DNA of 64,000 nucleotides from Arenimonas sp049195245 (GTDB lineage Bacteria; Pseudomonadota; Gammaproteobacteria; Xanthomonadales; Xanthomonadaceae). Position numbers and translations under genes: made by a program. Each line of letters begins with the position of its first letter. Position 1 is the stretch's first letter. The notes under the pieces were generated by a model, which worked only from the letters and a program-made list of their open reading frames with translations, had not been told where the DNA came from and did no database searches. The stretch lies in NCBI RefSeq assembly GCF_049195245.1, contig NZ_JBMIRR010000023.1:186001-250000 (forward strand), in the 5' to 3' direction. Shown here one piece after another: positions 23,781 to 30,857 of this stretch.

Positions 23781-24569
23781 ATGAGCGACATCCTGCAAAC
23801 CATCCTGCGCCGCAAGGCCGAAGAAGTGGCCGAGCGCAGCGCGCGCGTGCCGCTGGCCAGCCTGGTCGCGCGCGGCCGCGAGCTGCCGCCGCCGCGCGGC
23901 TTCGCCGCCGCGCTGCAGGCGCGGGTGGCCGCCGGCCAGGCGGCCGTCATCGCCGAGGTGAAGAAGGCCAGCCCCAGCAAGGGCGTGATCCGCCCCGATT
24001 TCCGTCCGGCCGAGATCGCCGCCAGCTACGAGCGCGGCGGCGCCGCCTGCCTGTCGGTGCTCACCGACGTGGACTTTTTCCAGGGCCACGACGATTACCT
24101 GGGCCAGGCCCGCGCGGCCTGCGGCCTGCCGGTGCTGCGCAAGGACTTCACCGTGGACGAGTACCAGGTGCACGAGGCGCGCGCGCTGGGCGCCGACTGC
24201 GTCCTGCTGATCGTCGCCGCGCTCGACGATGCGCGCCTGGCCGGCCTCTCCAACCTGGCGATGGCCCTGGGCATGGACGTGCTGGTGGAAGTGCACGACA
24301 TCGACGAGCTTGAGCGCGCGCTGCAGGTCGGCGCGCCGCTGGTGGGCATCAACAACCGCAGCCTGCGCACGTTCGAGGTGAGCCTGCAGACCACGCTGGA
24401 CCTGCGCGGGGCCGTGCCGCCCGATCGCCTGCTGGTGACCGAGAGCGGAATCGCCACGCCGGCCGACGTGGCGACGATGCGTGCCCACGGCGTGCACGCT
24501 TTCCTGGTCGGCGAGGCCTTCATGCGCGCGCCCGATCCGGGCACCGCGCTGGCCCGGCTGTTCGCATGA
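23781..24569 (+). CDS. trpC: Indole-3-glycerol phosphate synthase
   Basis: A 262-residue TIM-barrel enzyme that closes the indole ring from carboxyphenylaminodeoxyribulose phosphate. Signatures are ILRRKAEEVAER, VIAEVKKASPSKGVIRPDF with catalytic Glu and Lys, LSVLTDVDFFQG, LRKDFTVDEYQV, VGINNRSLRTFEV, VTESGI and FLVGEAFMRA. It is monofunctional, without the TrpF domain found in E. coli. The stop overlaps the ATG of the HAD gene by 4 bases. Confidence 0.97.
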   Translation: MSDILQTILRRKAEEVAERSARVPLASLVARGRELPPPRGFAAALQARVAAGQAAVIAEVKKASPSKGVIRPDFRPAEIAASYERGGAACLSVLTDVDFFQGHDDYLGQARAACGLPVLRKDFTVDEYQVHEARALGADCVLLIVAALDDARLAGLSNLAMALGMDVLVEVHDIDELERALQVGAPLVGINNRSLRTFEVSLQTTLDLRGAVPPDRLLVTESGIATPADVATMRAHGVHAFLVGEAFMRAPDPGTALARLFA

Positions 24570-25225
24570 CCACCGGCGGCGCCGTGCTCTTCGATTTCGA
24601 CGGCACCCTGGTGCGGGGCGATTGCGCCGCGGCGATGCTGCGCGGGCGCCTCGACAGCCATCCGCTGCGACGCCTGGCCGCCGGCCTGAGCTTTCCCTTC
24701 CTGGCGCCGGGCTTCGCCTGGTGGCGCAGCGCGTGGCTGCCCGCCAGCTTCTACACCTGGCTGGCCACGGTGGGCAGCACTCAGGAAGCGCTGGCCGAAT
24801 GGCGCGAGGATTTCCTGCGCGACTGCGCCACGCGCCGCGACGAACTGCTGATCGTGCCCGCGGTGCGGCGCCTGCGCGCGCACCTGGACGCGGGCGACGA
24901 AGTGGTGATCGTCACCGGCGCCGAGCAGGGCCTGGCGCGCGATCTTTGGCGGGCGCTTGGCCAGCCTGACGTGCCCGTGGTGGGGTCCTCGGTGAAGCCG
25001 GCCTTCGGCGGCTGGATTGGCGTGGAGCACACGGTGGGCCCTCGCAAGCTGGCCGCCCTGGCGCGCCAGGGCATCCATCCGCCGTATGCCGCCGTCTACA
25101 GCGACAGCAGCCGCGACCTGCCGCTGCTGTGCGAAACCGCGCGGCCGGTGCTGGTGTCGCCCGATCCGCGCAGCCTGGCGCGGGTGAACCGGCGCCTGCG
25201 CGGCGCCTTCGAAGTCCTGGCCTGA
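24566..25225 (+). CDS. HAD-IB family phosphatase
   Basis: A 219-residue HAD hydrolase with motif I DFDGTLV (nucleophile Asp12 in VLFDFDGTL), motif II TGAE near residue 113, a conserved Lys in GPRKLAAL and motif III YSDSSRDLPLL. The hydrophobic cap segment (FPFLAPGFAWW) is like the PgpC/YfhB-type HAD-IB proteins that act on membrane-linked phosphates such as phosphatidylglycerophosphate. The substrate is inferred only by this resemblance. Translationally coupled to trpC by an ATGA overlap. Confidence 0.8.
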   Translation: MTTGGAVLFDFDGTLVRGDCAAAMLRGRLDSHPLRRLAAGLSFPFLAPGFAWWRSAWLPASFYTWLATVGSTQEALAEWREDFLRDCATRRDELLIVPAVRRLRAHLDAGDEVVIVTGAEQGLARDLWRALGQPDVPVVGSSVKPAFGGWIGVEHTVGPRKLAALARQGIHPPYAAVYSDSSRDLPLLCETARPVLVSPDPRSLARVNRRLRGAFEVLA

Positions 25226-25238
25226 GCGGTCCGACGCC

Positions 25239-25703
25239 TCAGGCGTCGCCCAGCCTCTTCTGGAAGCGCAGCGCGCTGTCCTCGTAGCCGCAGGCGCGGT
25301 AGAAGGCGTGTGCCTCGTGCCGCTGCGTGGCCGAGGTCAGTTCGATGCGTGCGGCGCCGGCCTGGCGGGCGCGCTGCTCGGCTTCGCGCAGCAGCAGCCG
25401 GCCGATGCCGCGGCGCTGCTCGCTGTCGGCCACCGCGAGCGCGGTGATGCGGCAGGTGCGTGCGCCCAGCGGGAGGTAGTAGCGCACGTCCAGCGCCAGC
25501 AGGCCGACCAGGTCGCCGTGGCGGTCGGCCACCAGCAGCTGCTGGTCGTCTTCGTGGGCCAGCGCGCGCAGCCGTTCGGCGGCATCGGCGCGGTCGCAGG
25601 GATAGCCCAGGATGCCCAGCAGGCGGGCCACGCCCGACGCATCCTGGGCTTCGGCCGGGCGGATGAGCAGCTGTTCGCGACCGGGCGGGGAAACGGTCGC
25701 CAT
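25239..25703 (-). CDS. GNAT family N-acetyltransferase
   Basis: A 154-residue single GNAT domain. The acetyl-CoA loop is EQRRGIGRLLLREAEQRARQ near residues 95-110, and the C-terminal HEAHAFYRACGYEDSALRFQKRL matches the end of many GNAT enzymes. The substrate is unknown; it does not carry the RimI signature. It lies 3 bases downstream of clp on the same strand, so it is probably cotranscribed with it. Confidence 0.85.
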   Translation of the reverse strand: MATVSPPGREQLLIRPAEAQDASGVARLLGILGYPCDRADAAERLRALAHEDDQQLLVADRHGDLVGLLALDVRYYLPLGARTCRITALAVADSEQRRGIGRLLLREAEQRARQAGAARIELTSATQRHEAHAFYRACGYEDSALRFQKRLGDA

Positions 25704-25706
25704 GGC

Positions 25707-26378
25707 TCAGCGGGTGCCGTACACCACGATGGTCTTGCCGCGCGCGTGCAGCACGCCCTGGTCCTGCAGCTGCTTGAGCACGCGGCCGGCCATCTCGCGC
25801 GAGCAGCCGACGATGCGCGCCAGCTCCTGGCGCGAGACCCGGATCTGGGTGCCCTGCGGGTGCGACAGGGCATCGGGCTCCTGGCACAGGTCGGTAAGCG
25901 TGCGCACGATGCGGCCGCTCACGTCCATGAAGGCCAGGCGGCTGGCCTTGCGGTTGGTGTCGAGCAGGCGCTTGGAGAGCTGCAGGCCGATCGCGTAGAG
26001 GATGCGCGGGCACTCGGCCATCAGCGGACCGGCGAACAGCTGGTGCAGCCGCTCGTAGTTGATCTCGGCCAGTTCGCAGGCGCTGCGCGTGCGCACCACC
26101 ACCGCGCGGGTGTCGGCCGCGAAGAACAGGCCCATCTCGCCGATGAACTCGCCGGCGTTGATGTAGCCCAGCACCAGTTCGCGGCCGTCGGATTCCTCGC
26201 TGACCACGCTGAGCGAGCCGCTGATGACGTAATACAGGGACGTGGCGGGCGATCCGGGACGGAACACGTCGGTGCGGGTGGGGTACCGGCGCCGGTGGCA
26301 ATGGTCCAGAAAGCGGCCCAGCGTGATCGCATCGGGCGCCAGCGGGCTGTTGACCGCCTTGTGCGGCTGGATGGACAT
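25707..26378 (-). CDS. clp: Clp, CRP-like global regulator (cyclic-di-GMP responsive)
   Basis: A 223-residue CRP/FNR protein: a cNMP-binding fold (about 20-125), a long dimer helix (about 125-155) and a C-terminal helix-turn-helix with VSRQELARIVGCSREMAGRVLKQL. It closely follows Xanthomonas Clp, a regulator of virulence and extracellular enzymes whose DNA binding is blocked by cyclic-di-GMP. Dimer-helix Arg and Asp residues that I recall as important for that ligand appear kept (RKASR and RTLTD), but an Asp in the beta domain looks changed to Ser. It is divergent from speD. Two cyclic-di-GMP enzymes are encoded nearby. Confidence 0.93.
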   Translation of the reverse strand: MSIQPHKAVNSPLAPDAITLGRFLDHCHRRRYPTRTDVFRPGSPATSLYYVISGSLSVVSEESDGRELVLGYINAGEFIGEMGLFFAADTRAVVVRTRSACELAEINYERLHQLFAGPLMAECPRILYAIGLQLSKRLLDTNRKASRLAFMDVSGRIVRTLTDLCQEPDALSHPQGTQIRVSRQELARIVGCSREMAGRVLKQLQDQGVLHARGKTIVVYGTR

Positions 26379-26520
26379 CGGGGGTGGGCTCCTGGATCTG
26401 CGCCTGCCGGGGCCGTGGGGACCCGGTTAGTGGCATTCAGCTTAGGCCGGTCGCGCTTCCCGGGCAATGGCGCGGCCACCGGGCGTTTTGCGCGAGGTTT
26501 CCCCCGGGGACCGTTTGGCC

Positions 26521-26526
26521 GATAAT
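26521..26526 (+). promoter_or_regulatory. Candidate -10 box for speD
   Basis: GATAAT lies 42 bases before the GTG start of speD in the clp-speD divergent region. The -35 is weak (GTTTCC or TTTCCC). Confidence 0.35.
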
Positions 26527-26568
26527 GCGCCCCCGCTCCACCCCCCTCCGCCACTCAGGAACGCCAAC

Positions 26569-27363
26569 GTGGTCAAGCCGCTTCCTCGCCTGAGGCTCCA
26601 GGGTTTCAACAACCTGACCAAGGCCCTGAGCTTCAACATCTACGACGTCTGCTACGCGGTGTCGGAAGAGCAGCGCCAGCGCTACATCGAGTACATCGAT
26701 GAGGAATACAACGCCGACCGCCTGACCCAGATACTGACCGGCGTGGCCGAGATCATCGGCGCCAACATCCTCAACGTGGCCCGTCAGGACTACGACCCGC
26801 AGGGCGCCTCGGTGACGATCCTGATTTCGGAAGAGCCGGTGATCGACAAGAAGGCCGCGGGCAAGGAGCTGATCTCCGACGCCGTGGTGGCGCACCTGGA
26901 CAAGTCGCACATCACCGTGCACACCTATCCGGAAACCCACCCGCACAACGGCATCGCCACCTTCCGCGCCGACATCGACGTCGCCACCTGCGGCGTCATC
27001 TCGCCGCTGAAGGCCCTGAACTACCTGATCGAGAGCTTCGAGTCCGACATCGTGGTGATGGACTACCGCGTGCGCGGCTTCACCCGCGACGTGAAGGGCA
27101 AGAAGCACTACATCGACCACAAGATCAACTCGATCCAGGATTTCCTGTCCAAGCCCATCAAGCACAAGTACGAAATGATGGACGTCAACGTGTACCAGGA
27201 AAACCTTTTCCACACGAAGATGCACCTCAAGGACTTCGACCTCGACACCTACCTGTTCGAGGAAAAGGCCAAGAACCTCGGGTTCAAGGACCGCCAGCGC
27301 ATCGAGATGCAGCTGCGCCGCGAGATCGAGGAGCTGTTCGGGGGCCGCAACCTGATCGACTGA
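26569..27363 (+). CDS. speD: S-adenosylmethionine decarboxylase proenzyme (prokaryotic class 1A)
   Basis: A 264-residue pyruvoyl enzyme that makes decarboxylated SAM for spermidine synthesis. Self-cleavage is expected at the Ser in the KSHITVHTYPETHP region, which generates the pyruvoyl group. IATFRADIDVATCGVISPL and the C-terminal EELFGGRNL are typical of the gammaproteobacterial class. The start is GTG at 26569 (MVKPLPRLRLQGFNN), with CAGGAAC upstream, matching the usual length of 264. Its stop is immediately followed by a guanidine-II riboswitch for the next gene. Confidence 0.96.
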   Translation: MVKPLPRLRLQGFNNLTKALSFNIYDVCYAVSEEQRQRYIEYIDEEYNADRLTQILTGVAEIIGANILNVARQDYDPQGASVTILISEEPVIDKKAAGKELISDAVVAHLDKSHITVHTYPETHPHNGIATFRADIDVATCGVISPLKALNYLIESFESDIVVMDYRVRGFTRDVKGKKHYIDHKINSIQDFLSKPIKHKYEMMDVNVYQENLFHTKMHLKDFDLDTYLFEEKAKNLGFKDRQRIEMQLRREIEELFGGRNLID

Positions 27364-27368
27364 GACAC

Positions 27369-27420
27369 GCGGGACGACCCGCACCCGGCCCCGCCGGGGA
27401 CGCAGGACCGACGACGGTCC
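27369..27420 (+). ncRNA. Guanidine-II (mini-ykkC) riboswitch
   Basis: Two small hairpins each carry an ACGA tetraloop. P1 is GCGGG-ACGA-CCCGC (27369-27382) and P2 is GGACCG-ACGA-CGGTCC (27405-27420). A 22-base GC-rich linker that could itself pair joins them. This is the defining layout of the mini-ykkC/guanidine-II class: two stems with ACGR loops, each closed by a G-C pair. Two guanidinium ions bind at the kissing loops. It precedes a Gdx/SugE guanidinium exporter gene, the commonest partner of this class. P2 shares its 3' strand with the terminator at 27414, so ligand binding should favour read-through. Confidence 0.88.
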
Positions 27421-27450
27421 GGAGCGCAGGCTCCGGGCCGTTTTCTTTTT
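27414..27450 (+). terminator. Attenuator hairpin downstream of the guanidine-II riboswitch
   Basis: An 11-bp stem (acggtccggag with ctccgggccgt, one G-T wobble), a 6-base loop and a TTTTCTTTTT tract precede the exporter gene. The left strand reuses bases 27415-27420, which form the 3' side of riboswitch P2. The two stems exclude each other. Confidence 0.8.
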
Positions 27451-27471
27451 CAACCAGCAAGGAGGTGCACC

Positions 27472-27792
27472 ATGGCTTGGCTCTACCTGGCAATCGCCGG
27501 CGTGATGGAAATTGTCTGGGCGGTGGGCCTGAAATATTCCGAAGGCTTCACCAAACCCTGGCCCAGCGTGGTCACCGTGCTAGGCATGGCGGTGAGCTTC
27601 TACTACCTGGCCCTGGCGCTGAAGCAGATCCCGCTCGGCACGGGCTACGCGGTCTGGGTCGGCATCGGCGCCGTCGGCACCGCGCTGCTGGGCATCGTGC
27701 TGTTCGGCGAATCGGCCGCCTGGCCCCGCCTGGCCTGCATCGCCCTGATCGTCGCCGGCATCGTCGGCCTGAAGCTGACCTCGGTGGCCTGA
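27472..27792 (+). CDS. gdx: Guanidinium exporter, SMR family (Gdx/SugE)
   Basis: A 106-residue small multidrug resistance protein with four membrane helices. The essential Glu13 in MEIVWAVGLKYS and the SugE-type motif LKYSEGFTKPWPS identify the Gdx subgroup, which exports guanidinium in exchange for protons as an antiparallel dimer. A later KQIPLGTGYAVWVGIGAVG segment is also typical. A strong ribosome site, AGGAGG, lies upstream of the ATG at 27472. Expression is expected to be switched on by guanidine through the upstream riboswitch. The gene ends just before repeat remnant R4. Confidence 0.93.
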   Translation: MAWLYLAIAGVMEIVWAVGLKYSEGFTKPWPSVVTVLGMAVSFYYLALALKQIPLGTGYAVWVGIGAVGTALLGIVLFGESAAWPRLACIALIVAGIVGLKLTSVA

Positions 27793-27805
27793 AGAGAGGA
27801 TTCTG

Positions 27806-27826
27806 CCGCGTAAATCCGCGGCCAAA
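27806..27826. repeat. GCGGAT-repeat element, remnant R4
   Basis: CCGCGTAAATCCGCGGCCAAA is the conserved terminus of the repeat family, in inverted orientation. It lies in the 40-base gap between the convergent gdx and coq7 genes, 7 bases from the coq7 stop. Confidence 0.7.
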
Positions 27827-27832
27827 CGCCCT

Positions 27833-28477
27833 TCAGACCCGGTACGCGACGGCCTTCATGAGGCGCGAGCTGAGGGCCATCAGGCGGGGGATCGGGCCGG
27901 GCAGGGCGCGGGCGCCGGCGGCCTGGGCCTCGTCGGCGTGGCGGGCCTCGTCGGCCTTCATGGTGCGCAGGATGGCGCGGCTGCGCTGGTCGCCGGCTGG
28001 AAGGCTGCCCAGGTGTTCGTCCAGGTGGGCTTCCACCTGGCGTTCGGTTTCGACCACGAAGCCCAGGTTCCAGCCGTCGCCGCGCAGGCCGGCGGCCAGG
28101 CCGATGGCATAGCTGCCGGCGTAGAACAGCGGATTGAACAGGCTGGGCCGGCTGTCGAGCTCGCGCAGGCGGTCGGCGCACCAGGCCAGGTGGTCGGTTT
28201 CCTCCTGGGCGGCGTGCTCGAGCTGGCTGCGGGTGGCGGCGTCGCGGGCCACTGCGGCCTGGCCGACATACAGTGCCTGCGCGCAGACCTCCCCGGTGTG
28301 GTTGATGCGCATCAGGCCGGCGGCGTGGCGGCGGTCGGCCGCGTCCAGGGCCGGGTCCACCAGGCCTCCGGCGGGATTGGCGCGTTCGGCGCGGGCCTGG
28401 CCCAGGCTGGTGCCCAGGGCGTGCTGGGCTTCGATCAGCAGCCGGTCCAGCGGGCTGAAGCGGCGGGTCGCGGTCAT
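27833..28477 (-). CDS. coq7: Di-iron monooxygenase of ubiquinone synthesis (demethoxyubiquinone hydroxylase)
   Basis: A 214-residue carboxylate-bridged di-iron protein that hydroxylates 2-polyprenyl-3-methyl-6-methoxy-1,4-benzoquinone. Iron-ligand motifs visible in order are NHTGEVCAQALY, AAQEETDHLAWC, VETERQVEAHLDEH and MKADEARHADEA. The C-terminal helix MALSSRLMKAVAYRV fits membrane association. The ATG at 28477 overlaps the stop of the Fe-S gene (ATGA). This is the Coq7 type used by Xanthomonas and Pseudomonas in place of UbiF. Confidence 0.95.
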   Translation of the reverse strand: MTATRRFSPLDRLLIEAQHALGTSLGQARAERANPAGGLVDPALDAADRRHAAGLMRINHTGEVCAQALYVGQAAVARDAATRSQLEHAAQEETDHLAWCADRLRELDSRPSLFNPLFYAGSYAIGLAAGLRGDGWNLGFVVETERQVEAHLDEHLGSLPAGDQRSRAILRTMKADEARHADEAQAAGARALPGPIPRLMALSSRLMKAVAYRV

Positions 28478-29652
28478 GCCAGATGCTCGGCGAGGAAGTC
28501 GACGGGGTGGCGCACCGGCATTGTAGTCCCGGCGCCCAGGTGCAGGCGGCAGCCGATGTTGGCCGACAGCAGTTCGCTGGCGCCGCTGGCGGCCAGCGCG
28601 TCCAGCAAGGGTGCGCGGAAGGCGGCGGCACGCGCGGGTTCGGCCAGCTGGTGCAGGCCGGCCGCGCCGCAGCAACCGGTGTCGGGCAGTTCGACGAGGG
28701 TCAGGTCGGGGATGCGCGCCAGCAGGCGACGCAGGGCATCGCCGCTGCGCACGACGCTGCGCTGGGTGCAGGGCAGGTGCAGGGCGACGCGAAGTCCGTG
28801 CGCCGGACGGAACGCGAGCTGATGGCCGTGGCGGTCGAGCCAGTCCAGCGCGTCCTGGACCGGGGCGATGCCTGCCAGGGACTTCGACACGCTGTCCTGG
28901 CAGCCGGAGGCCAGGCACAGCACGGGGATGCCGCGTGCGAACGCCGCGCGGTTGGCATCGGCCAGTCGGCGCGCGGTGGCCAGGTCGCCGGCGTGGGCCG
29001 CAGCGGCGCCGCAGCAGCCTTGGCCCGGAGGCCGGTCGAGCGTCGCGCCCGCCGCGGTCAGCAGACGGGCCAGACCGGCGCGGGTTCCGGACTCGTGGCG
29101 ATCGGCAATGCAGCCCACGAATACGCTGGCCTTGGCCGGGGCCGCCGCCTGCGGACCTGGGGCCGGGAGCGGCCTGCTGGAGGCCACCGGGGGTGGCGGC
29201 AGGGTGCGGCGCAGTGAACCGGGCAGCCATCGCCCGCCCATCCGCTGCAGGTCGAGCAGCGGTCCAAGCAGGGGCGGGCGGGCCAGCAGCCAGCCGGCCA
29301 GACGAAGGGCAGGACCGGGTTTGTGGCGATCAAACTGGGCGCCGCGGGCCTGCACCAGCAGGTCGCCGTAGGCCACGCCCGCCGGACAGACGGGTTCGCA
29401 GCGGCGGCATCCCAGGCAGTGGTCCAGGTGGCGGTCGCCGGCCTCGGTGGCGGCGATGCGGCCCTGGGCCACGGCTTTCACGTAAGCTATCCGGCCCCGC
29501 GGGGACTCGGCTTCGGTCCGGTCCAGGCGGTAGGTGGGGCAGTGCGGCAGGCACAGCCCGCACTGCACGCAGCGGTCGGCCAAGGCCACCAGGCCCGCGC
29601 TGGCGGGCGCCTCGGGCGCGGCGCGGGGGGCCAGGTCAGGCGGCGTGGGCAT
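28474..29652 (-). CDS. Fe-S/CCG-domain protein (GlcF/GlpC-like)
   Basis: A 392-residue protein with two 4Fe-4S ferredoxin motifs, CVQCGLCLPHCP (about 29-40) and CLGCRRCEPVCP (about 79-90), then two cysteine-rich CCG domains (GQGCCGAAAAHAG and LPDTGCCGAAGLH). This is the plan of the iron-sulfur subunits of glycolate oxidase (GlcF) and anaerobic glycerol-3-phosphate dehydrogenase (GlpC), which pass electrons from a flavoprotein to quinone. No flavoprotein partner gene is adjacent, so the substrate cannot be assigned. Overlap with coq7 suggests a joint operon and a link to quinone metabolism. Confidence 0.85.
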   Translation of the reverse strand: MPTPPDLAPRAAPEAPASAGLVALADRCVQCGLCLPHCPTYRLDRTEAESPRGRIAYVKAVAQGRIAATEAGDRHLDHCLGCRRCEPVCPAGVAYGDLLVQARGAQFDRHKPGPALRLAGWLLARPPLLGPLLDLQRMGGRWLPGSLRRTLPPPPVASSRPLPAPGPQAAAPAKASVFVGCIADRHESGTRAGLARLLTAAGATLDRPPGQGCCGAAAAHAGDLATARRLADANRAAFARGIPVLCLASGCQDSVSKSLAGIAPVQDALDWLDRHGHQLAFRPAHGLRVALHLPCTQRSVVRSGDALRRLLARIPDLTLVELPDTGCCGAAGLHQLAEPARAAAFRAPLLDALAASGASELLSANIGCRLHLGAGTTMPVRHPVDFLAEHLA

Positions 29653-29683
29653 GACCGGATGCTAACACGGGGTTAATCCGGGC

Positions 29684-29712
29684 TTGCGCTGCCCCCGGCG
29701 CGCGGCTATCAT
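29684..29712 (+). promoter_or_regulatory. Sigma-70 promoter of rplM-rpsI
   Basis: TTGCGC (29684-29689), an exact 17-base spacer and TATCAT (29707-29712) lie 42 bases before the rplM start. Confidence 0.75.
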
Positions 29713-29754
29713 TCCGCTTCTTTTCCACCCGATTTCATCATTTTTGGAGCCGTC

Positions 29755-30195
29755 ATGAAAAACATGACCGTCAGCGCCCGGGCCGAAACCGTCAAGCAGG
29801 ACTGGTATGTGGTTGATGCCAGCGGCAAGACGCTTGGTCGCCTGTGCTCGGAACTCGCGCGTCGACTGCGCGGCAAGCACAAGCCGGAATACACCCCGCA
29901 CGTTGATACGGGTGACTACCTCGTCGTGATCAACGCCGAGAAGATCCACGTCACCGGCAACAAGCTGCAGGACAAGAAGTACCACCGCTTCACCGGCTAC
30001 GTCGGCAACCTGAAGACCGAGTCGCTCGGCCAGGCGCTGGACGCCCACCCGGAGCGCGTCATCGAGATCGGCGTCAAGGGCATGCTGCCCAAGAATCCGC
30101 TCGGCCGCGCGATGTACCGCAAGCTCAAGGTCTACAAGGGCTCGGAGCATCCGCATTCCGCCCAGCAGCCGCAGGCTCTGGACTTCAAGGCTTAA
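29755..30195 (+). CDS. rplM: Large ribosomal subunit protein L13 (uL13)
   Basis: A 146-residue 50S subunit protein. Signatures are WYVVDASGKTLGRL, RGKHKPEYTPHVDTGDYLVVINAEK, KKYHRFTGYVGNLK and the conserved MLPKNPLGRAMYRKLKVYKGSEHPH. Two Met codons are possible. ATG 29755 is preferred because GGAG lies 5 bases before it; an internal start at 29764 would give a 143-residue protein with poor spacing. It forms the usual operon with rpsI, 9 bases downstream, from the promoter at 29684. Confidence 0.98.
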   Translation: MKNMTVSARAETVKQDWYVVDASGKTLGRLCSELARRLRGKHKPEYTPHVDTGDYLVVINAEKIHVTGNKLQDKKYHRFTGYVGNLKTESLGQALDAHPERVIEIGVKGMLPKNPLGRAMYRKLKVYKGSEHPHSAQQPQALDFKA

Positions 30196-30204
30196 GGCAC
30201 AGAC

Positions 30205-30597
30205 ATGGCTACCCAGCAGAATTACGGCACCGGCCGTCGCAAGTCCTCCACCGCCCGCGTGTTCCTGCGTTCGGGCAGCGGCAAGATCGTCGTCAACGGC
30301 CGTCCGGTCGACGAGTTCTTCGGCCGCGAGACCTCGCGCATGATCGTGCGCCAGCCGCTGGTCGTCAGCCAGCTGGGCGACAAGTTCGACATCACCGTCA
30401 CGGTCGAGGGCGGTGGCATCACCGGCCAGGCCGGCGCCATCCGCCTGGGCATCGCCCGCGCGCTGGTCGAGTACAACGATTCGCTCAAGCCGGATCTGCG
30501 CAAGGCGGGCCTGATGACCCGCGATGCCCGTGAAGTCGAGCGTAAGAAGGTTGGCCTGCACAAGGCCCGCCGCGCCACCCAGTTCTCGAAGCGTTAA
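30205..30597 (+). CDS. rpsI: Small ribosomal subunit protein S9 (uS9)
   Basis: A 130-residue 30S protein. It has the N-terminal NYGTGRRKSSTARVFLRSGSG, internal GGGITGQAGAIRLGIARAL, and the basic C-terminal tail with DAREVERKKVGLHKARRATQFSKR-type text, whose last Lys-Arg contacts P-site tRNA. The length is typical. A tRNA-Gln gene starts 30 bases after the stop. Confidence 0.98.
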   Translation: MATQQNYGTGRRKSSTARVFLRSGSGKIVVNGRPVDEFFGRETSRMIVRQPLVVSQLGDKFDITVTVEGGGITGQAGAIRLGIARALVEYNDSLKPDLRKAGLMTRDAREVERKKVGLHKARRATQFSKR

Positions 30598-30627
30598 TCG
30601 CCTCCAGGTCTGGCGGCGACCCCGAAT

Positions 30628-30701
30628 TGGGGGATCGTCTAATGGTAGGACTGCAGACTCTGACTCTGCCTATCTAGGTTCGAATCCTAGTCCCCCAGCC
30701 A
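30628..30701 (+). tRNA. tRNA-Gln (anticodon CTG)
   Basis: A 74-base cloverleaf with acceptor TGGGGGA/TCCCCCA, a D arm with GTC...GAC, anticodon stem GCAGA/TCTGC around the loop CTCTGAC (anticodon CTG), and T arm CTAGG-TTCGAAT-CCTAG. The discriminator is G and CCA is encoded. It reads CAG codons. It may be cotranscribed with rplM-rpsI or have its own promoter, and is followed at once by a strong terminator. Confidence 0.95.
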
Positions 30702-30740
30702 AAAACAGAAGGGCTCCCGGAAGGGGGCCTTTCTGTTTTT
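30702..30740 (+). terminator. Rho-independent terminator after tRNA-Gln
   Basis: A 17-bp stem with two G-T wobbles (left arm from 30702, right arm ending in a T-run at 30740) and a 4-base loop GGAA starts on the base after the CCA end. Confidence 0.9.
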
Positions 30741-30857
30741 GGCCGGGGGAAGGCACGTCGAAAACACCGCCAACGCGTGGCCGCGGACCGTCCCCCGCTA
30801 CCCCAAACTCCCCATACAGCTATAGACTGATTCCGTCCGCTCCCGGAGTCCGCTTCC

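Noticed and set aside
27361..27471. Guanidine-I (ykkC) riboswitch before gdx
   Set aside because: The large ykkC fold and its conserved loops are absent. The two ACGA hairpins fit the guanidine-II class instead.
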